Assembly: GCA_013694795.1 (NCBI GenBank)
Contig: JACDBS010000087.1
Coordinates: forward strand, 1 to 9,175
Source of the DNA: Chloroflexota bacterium
GTDB lineage: Bacteria; Chloroflexota; Limnocylindria; QHBO01
DNA length: 9,175 nt
Direction of reading: 5' to 3'
The position numbers and the translations under genes are program-made. The notes beneath the pieces are model-generated. The model did not search any database. It saw nothing but the letters and a program-made list of their open reading frames with translations, and was not told where the DNA came from. This document shows positions 7,358 through 9,175 of this stretch, one piece after another. Every line of letters starts with the position of its first letter. The stretch's first letter is position 1.

Positions 7358-7465
7358 ATGGCCAAAGCCATGGTCGGACTGATTCGCCGCTTCGTGATCG
7401 GCTGGCTGCTCGTGAAGCTCTTCAAACGGGTAGCGGCCGGCGGTCGTCGCGACCGCCGCACCTAG
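7358..7465 (+). CDS. 35-aa cationic single-span membrane peptide
   Basis: I do not recognise it. It reads MAKAMVGLIRRFVIGWLLVK at the N-terminus, then LFKRVAAGGR and a terminal RDRRT. A short amphipathic or membrane-spanning helix covers residues 6-27, and ten Lys/Arg residues stand against one Asp. Codon third positions are about four-fifths G or C, similar to real genes here. No SD or clear promoter is seen, and an in-frame ATG at 7340 would give 41 residues. It lies on the plus strand in the gap between two minus-strand genes, as the 34-aa ORF does. It could be a real small membrane protein or a chance ORF. Confidence 0.35.
   Translation: MAKAMVGLIRRFVIGWLLVKLFKRVAAGGRRDRRT
7438..7458. 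terminator. Perfect 9-bp hairpin in the mutase-desaturase gap
   Basis: CGGCGGTCG (7438-7446) and CGACCGCCG (7450-7458) form a perfect stem with a TCG loop. It lies about 50 bases past the desaturase stop on the minus strand and also at the 3' end of the 35-aa plus-strand ORF, so it could end or stabilise either transcript. There is no T-run on either side. Confidence 0.35.
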
Positions 7466-7507
7466 AGCATTGTCGGATGCCAAGCAGGATCGCCTGCCGG
7501 GCGAGGT

Positions 7508-8446
7508 TCATCCCGTTCGGACGGCTTCGCGCTCCAGGGTGAGGGCGCGCTTGGCCTCGAAGCGAGCGGCCTGGGCGTCGAGATCGGTCATGAAGCGGCG
7601 CAGCTCCTCGCGGCGCAGCTCGGCCGATGGTGTCAGGTCGGTGAGCTCGAAGACGCCCCAGTACTGAAGCAGAGGCCAGATCACCTCGTCGTGGTGCACC
7701 CGCAGGTCGTAGATGCCGGCCTTCGCCATCTGGGCCGCCTTGCGGGTGAAATTGACCATGCCGGCGCCGGGCATCTGGAAGTCGGTGATCTCATCGGCGA
7801 TGGCGTGGACGGCGGCGGAGGGATCCACGTTCATGGCCTCGGACAGCATGTCGCGATAGAAGTCCATGTGCAGGTTCTCGTCGGACGCGATGCGGTTCAT
7901 GATCTTGTCAGCCACCGGGTCCGAGGAATAGCGGCCAGTGTTGCGGTGACTGATCCGGGTCGCGAGCTCCTGGAAGGCGACGTAGGCAAGGCCGCGCAGC
8001 ACGTTTCCCCCGTCATCGTGGTTGTAGGCCGTCTGGAGCTGGTTCATGCGTCCGCGCTCGAGCGCGATGGGGTCGATGTTGCGCGTGACCACCAGGTAAT
8101 CGCGTAGCACGATCGCGTGGCGTCCCTCCTCGGCAGTCCATCGGTTCACCCAGTTGATCCAGGCCCCGTCGCCGCTGCCGAACATGCGATGAATCTCACG
8201 GTGGTAGCTCGGCAGGTTGTCCTCGGTCAGCAGGTTGACCTCGAACGCGATCTGCGCCACGCCGCTGATGCGGGGCTGGTCGGGAGTCCACGGCTCCTTG
8301 TCGAAGTCACGGCCCATCGAGTAGGGGATGTAGTCGTGTGGGAACCACTCCTTCGCCATCCCGAGGTGTCGGTTGAGCAGTTCTTCGGCGGCCGGCTCAA
8401 GCTCGGCGAGGATGTCGCGGGGGGGCATGAAGGTCTGCGTCGTCAT
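7508..8446 (-). CDS. Acyl-[acyl-carrier-protein] desaturase, soluble diiron
   Basis: This 312-residue fatty-acid desaturase of the soluble stearoyl-ACP type (FA_desaturase_2, related to castor delta-9 desaturase and mycobacterial DesA proteins) introduces a cis double bond into acyl-ACP using O2 and reduced ferredoxin. All six diiron ligands are visible: Glu75 (LTEDNLPSYH), Glu107 and His110 (AEEGRH), Glu160 (FQELATRISHRNTG), and Glu190 and His193 (SDENLHMDFY). The length suits the bacterial members, which lack a plastid transit peptide. The start is supported by GGAG at 8452-8455, 5 bases before the ATG. It sits 123 bases downstream of the dehydrogenase gene and 208 bases upstream of the mutase start, so each may have its own promoter. 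It implies an aerobic route to unsaturated membrane lipids. No ferredoxin partner is encoded nearby. Confidence 0.94.
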   Translation of the reverse strand: MTTQTFMPPRDILAELEPAAEELLNRHLGMAKEWFPHDYIPYSMGRDFDKEPWTPDQPRISGVAQIAFEVNLLTEDNLPSYHREIHRMFGSGDGAWINWVNRWTAEEGRHAIVLRDYLVVTRNIDPIALERGRMNQLQTAYNHDDGGNVLRGLAYVAFQELATRISHRNTGRYSSDPVADKIMNRIASDENLHMDFYRDMLSEAMNVDPSAAVHAIADEITDFQMPGAGMVNFTRKAAQMAKAGIYDLRVHHDEVIWPLLQYWGVFELTDLTPSAELRREELRRFMTDLDAQAARFEAKRALTLEREAVRTG

Positions 8447-8569
8447 GGGTGCTCCGGCGGGTTGATCTGGCGCACCGCTCTATCCCACGACGCGCAATTC
8501 ATGTACGGCTGAACCCCCATCCTCGCACGAATCGGGCCAATGCGCTCCGTGCTGGTCACCTCGTTCGTC
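8447..8569. other. Intergenic region between dehydrogenase and desaturase
   Basis: This 123-base gap holds no convincing ORF. It carries the desaturase SD (minus-strand GGAG, 8452-8455) and a weak -10-like TAGAGC on the minus strand near 8477-8482, without a good -35. The desaturase promoter is probably here, but I cannot place it. Confidence 0.4.
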
Positions 8570-9175
8570 CTAGGGATAGAGGCCGCGAAGCATCGTAGCG
8601 TCGGCCACGCGCGACACGGCGAGCATCATGGCGGCGCTGCGCAGGTCGACGTTCTCCGCAGTGGCCATGGCCTGGATGCCGGCCATCGCCTTGTCCACGA
8701 TCCGGTCGAGTTCGCGCTCGATCTCCCTCTCGGACCAGAAGAAGGCCTGCATGTCCTGCACCCACTCGAAGTACCCGAGGACCGTGCTGCCGGCACTACA
8801 GATGATGTCCGGGATGACGGTGACCCCGCGATCCGCCAGCAGGACGTCGGCCGCGGGCGTCGCGCCGCCGTTGGCAACCTCGGCCACGATGCGGGATCGA
8901 ATGGTGCCGGCATTGGCATCGGTGATCTCCCCCTGGAGCCCGGCCAGCACGAGGATGTCGCAGTCGACGGCGAAGAGGTCCGCCTTCGTCATCGGTTCCG
9001 TTTCGGGCAGGCCGCGAACGGCGTCGTGCTCGCGCATCCAGTCCGTCGCACGCTCGTGGCCGATGCCCTTCGGGTTGCCGACCGCTGCGCGGTCGTCGGC
9101 GAGGCCGATGATGACCGCCCCGGCCTTCGCCAGCTCCTCGGCCACCGTCATGCCCACCCGCCCAAAGCCCTGGAT
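8570..9175 (-). CDS. Glu/Leu/Phe/Val dehydrogenase-type enzyme, partial (N-terminus beyond window)
   Basis: The last 201 codons are present, and the frame enters at the right edge as IQGFGRVGMTVAEEL, containing the GxGxxG nucleotide-binding turn of the NAD(P) domain. Further family blocks are NPKGI, DCDILVLAGLQGEIT (family norm ALENQIT), VANGGATPAADVLLADRGV and VIPDII-SAGSTVLGYFEWVQDMQAFFW. The overall match is to glutamate dehydrogenase, which interconverts glutamate and 2-oxoglutarate plus ammonia. Two departures from ordinary glutamate dehydrogenases are visible. The usual Ala-Leu-Glu-Asn segment is AGLQG, and the Ser before YFEW, which binds the substrate gamma-carboxylate, is Gly (codon 8774-8776). 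A related amino-acid dehydrogenase or a divergent paralogue is possible. The substrate domain with its catalytic lysines lies outside the window, so I leave the symbol blank. Confidence 0.88.
   Translation of the reverse strand: MQGFGRVGMTVAEELAKAGAVIIGLADDRAAVGNPKGIGHERATDWMREHDAVRGLPETEPMTKADLFAVDCDILVLAGLQGEITDANAGTIRSRIVAEVANGGATPAADVLLADRGVTVIPDIICSAGSTVLGYFEWVQDMQAFFWSEREIERELDRIVDKAMAGIQAMATAENVDLRSAAMMLAVSRVADATMLRGLYP

Noticed and set aside
7300..7461. 54-codon N-terminal extension of the mutase frame, with an apparent hydrophobic stretch
   Set aside because: Mutase alpha subunits start with a sequence like that following ATG 7299; the extension has no start signal.
8478..8581. 9-base inverted pair CTCTATCCC (8478-8486) and GGGATAGAG (8573-8581) framing the dehydrogenase-desaturase gap
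   Set aside because: Separated by 86 bases, with one arm being the last codons of the dehydrogenase; several 9-base matches at such distances are expected by chance in 9 kb.

Overview
The window is high-GC bacterial chromosome, and nearly all of it is coding. Codon third positions are mostly G or C, starts are mixed ATG and GTG, and several genes lack a Shine-Dalgarno (SD) sequence but have a TAnnnT hexamer just upstream. The gene set (coenzyme-B12 acyl-CoA mutase large subunit, soluble acyl-ACP desaturase, SpoIID-domain secreted protein, a DUF5808-like small protein, short CysS) suggests a high-GC Chloroflexota lineage, possibly Limnocylindria/Ellin6529-like, or an actinobacterium. This placement is an inference from gene style. 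No marker gene here settles it.

Layout, left to right. At 1-407 (minus) is the N-terminal part of a multi-pass membrane protein whose GTG start overlaps the stop of a short cysteinyl-tRNA synthetase (404-1675, minus). Between cysS and a DUF5808-like small membrane-anchored protein (1913-2260, minus) lies a divergent promoter region and a 34-residue single-span membrane protein on the plus strand (1792-1896). An ornithine cyclodeaminase/mu-crystallin family reductase (2333-3307) is the only large plus-strand gene. It converges on, and overlaps by 174 bases, a secreted SpoIID-domain protein with a Pro/Thr-rich stalk (3134-4420, minus). Next on the minus strand come a stand-alone 5'-3' exonuclease (4493-5374), an acyl-CoA mutase large subunit (5554-7299) and an acyl-ACP desaturase (7508-8446). 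A 35-residue cationic plus-strand ORF (7358-7465) sits between mutase and desaturase. The C-terminal part of a Glu/Leu/Phe/Val dehydrogenase-type enzyme (8570-9175, minus) runs off the right edge.

The genes do not form one obvious pathway. They are mostly single housekeeping or metabolic genes with their own likely promoters: translation (cysS), DNA repair (exonuclease), acyl-CoA and fatty-acid metabolism (mutase, desaturase), amino-acid redox chemistry (dehydrogenase, OCD-family reductase) and cell-envelope work (SpoIID). I see no mobile element, CRISPR array, tRNA, rRNA or defence system. The points most worth checking are the active-site substitutions in the mutase, the missing anticodon-binding tail of CysS, two tiny membrane-protein ORFs in gaps between minus-strand genes, and a nested palindrome directly in front of the SpoIID gene.
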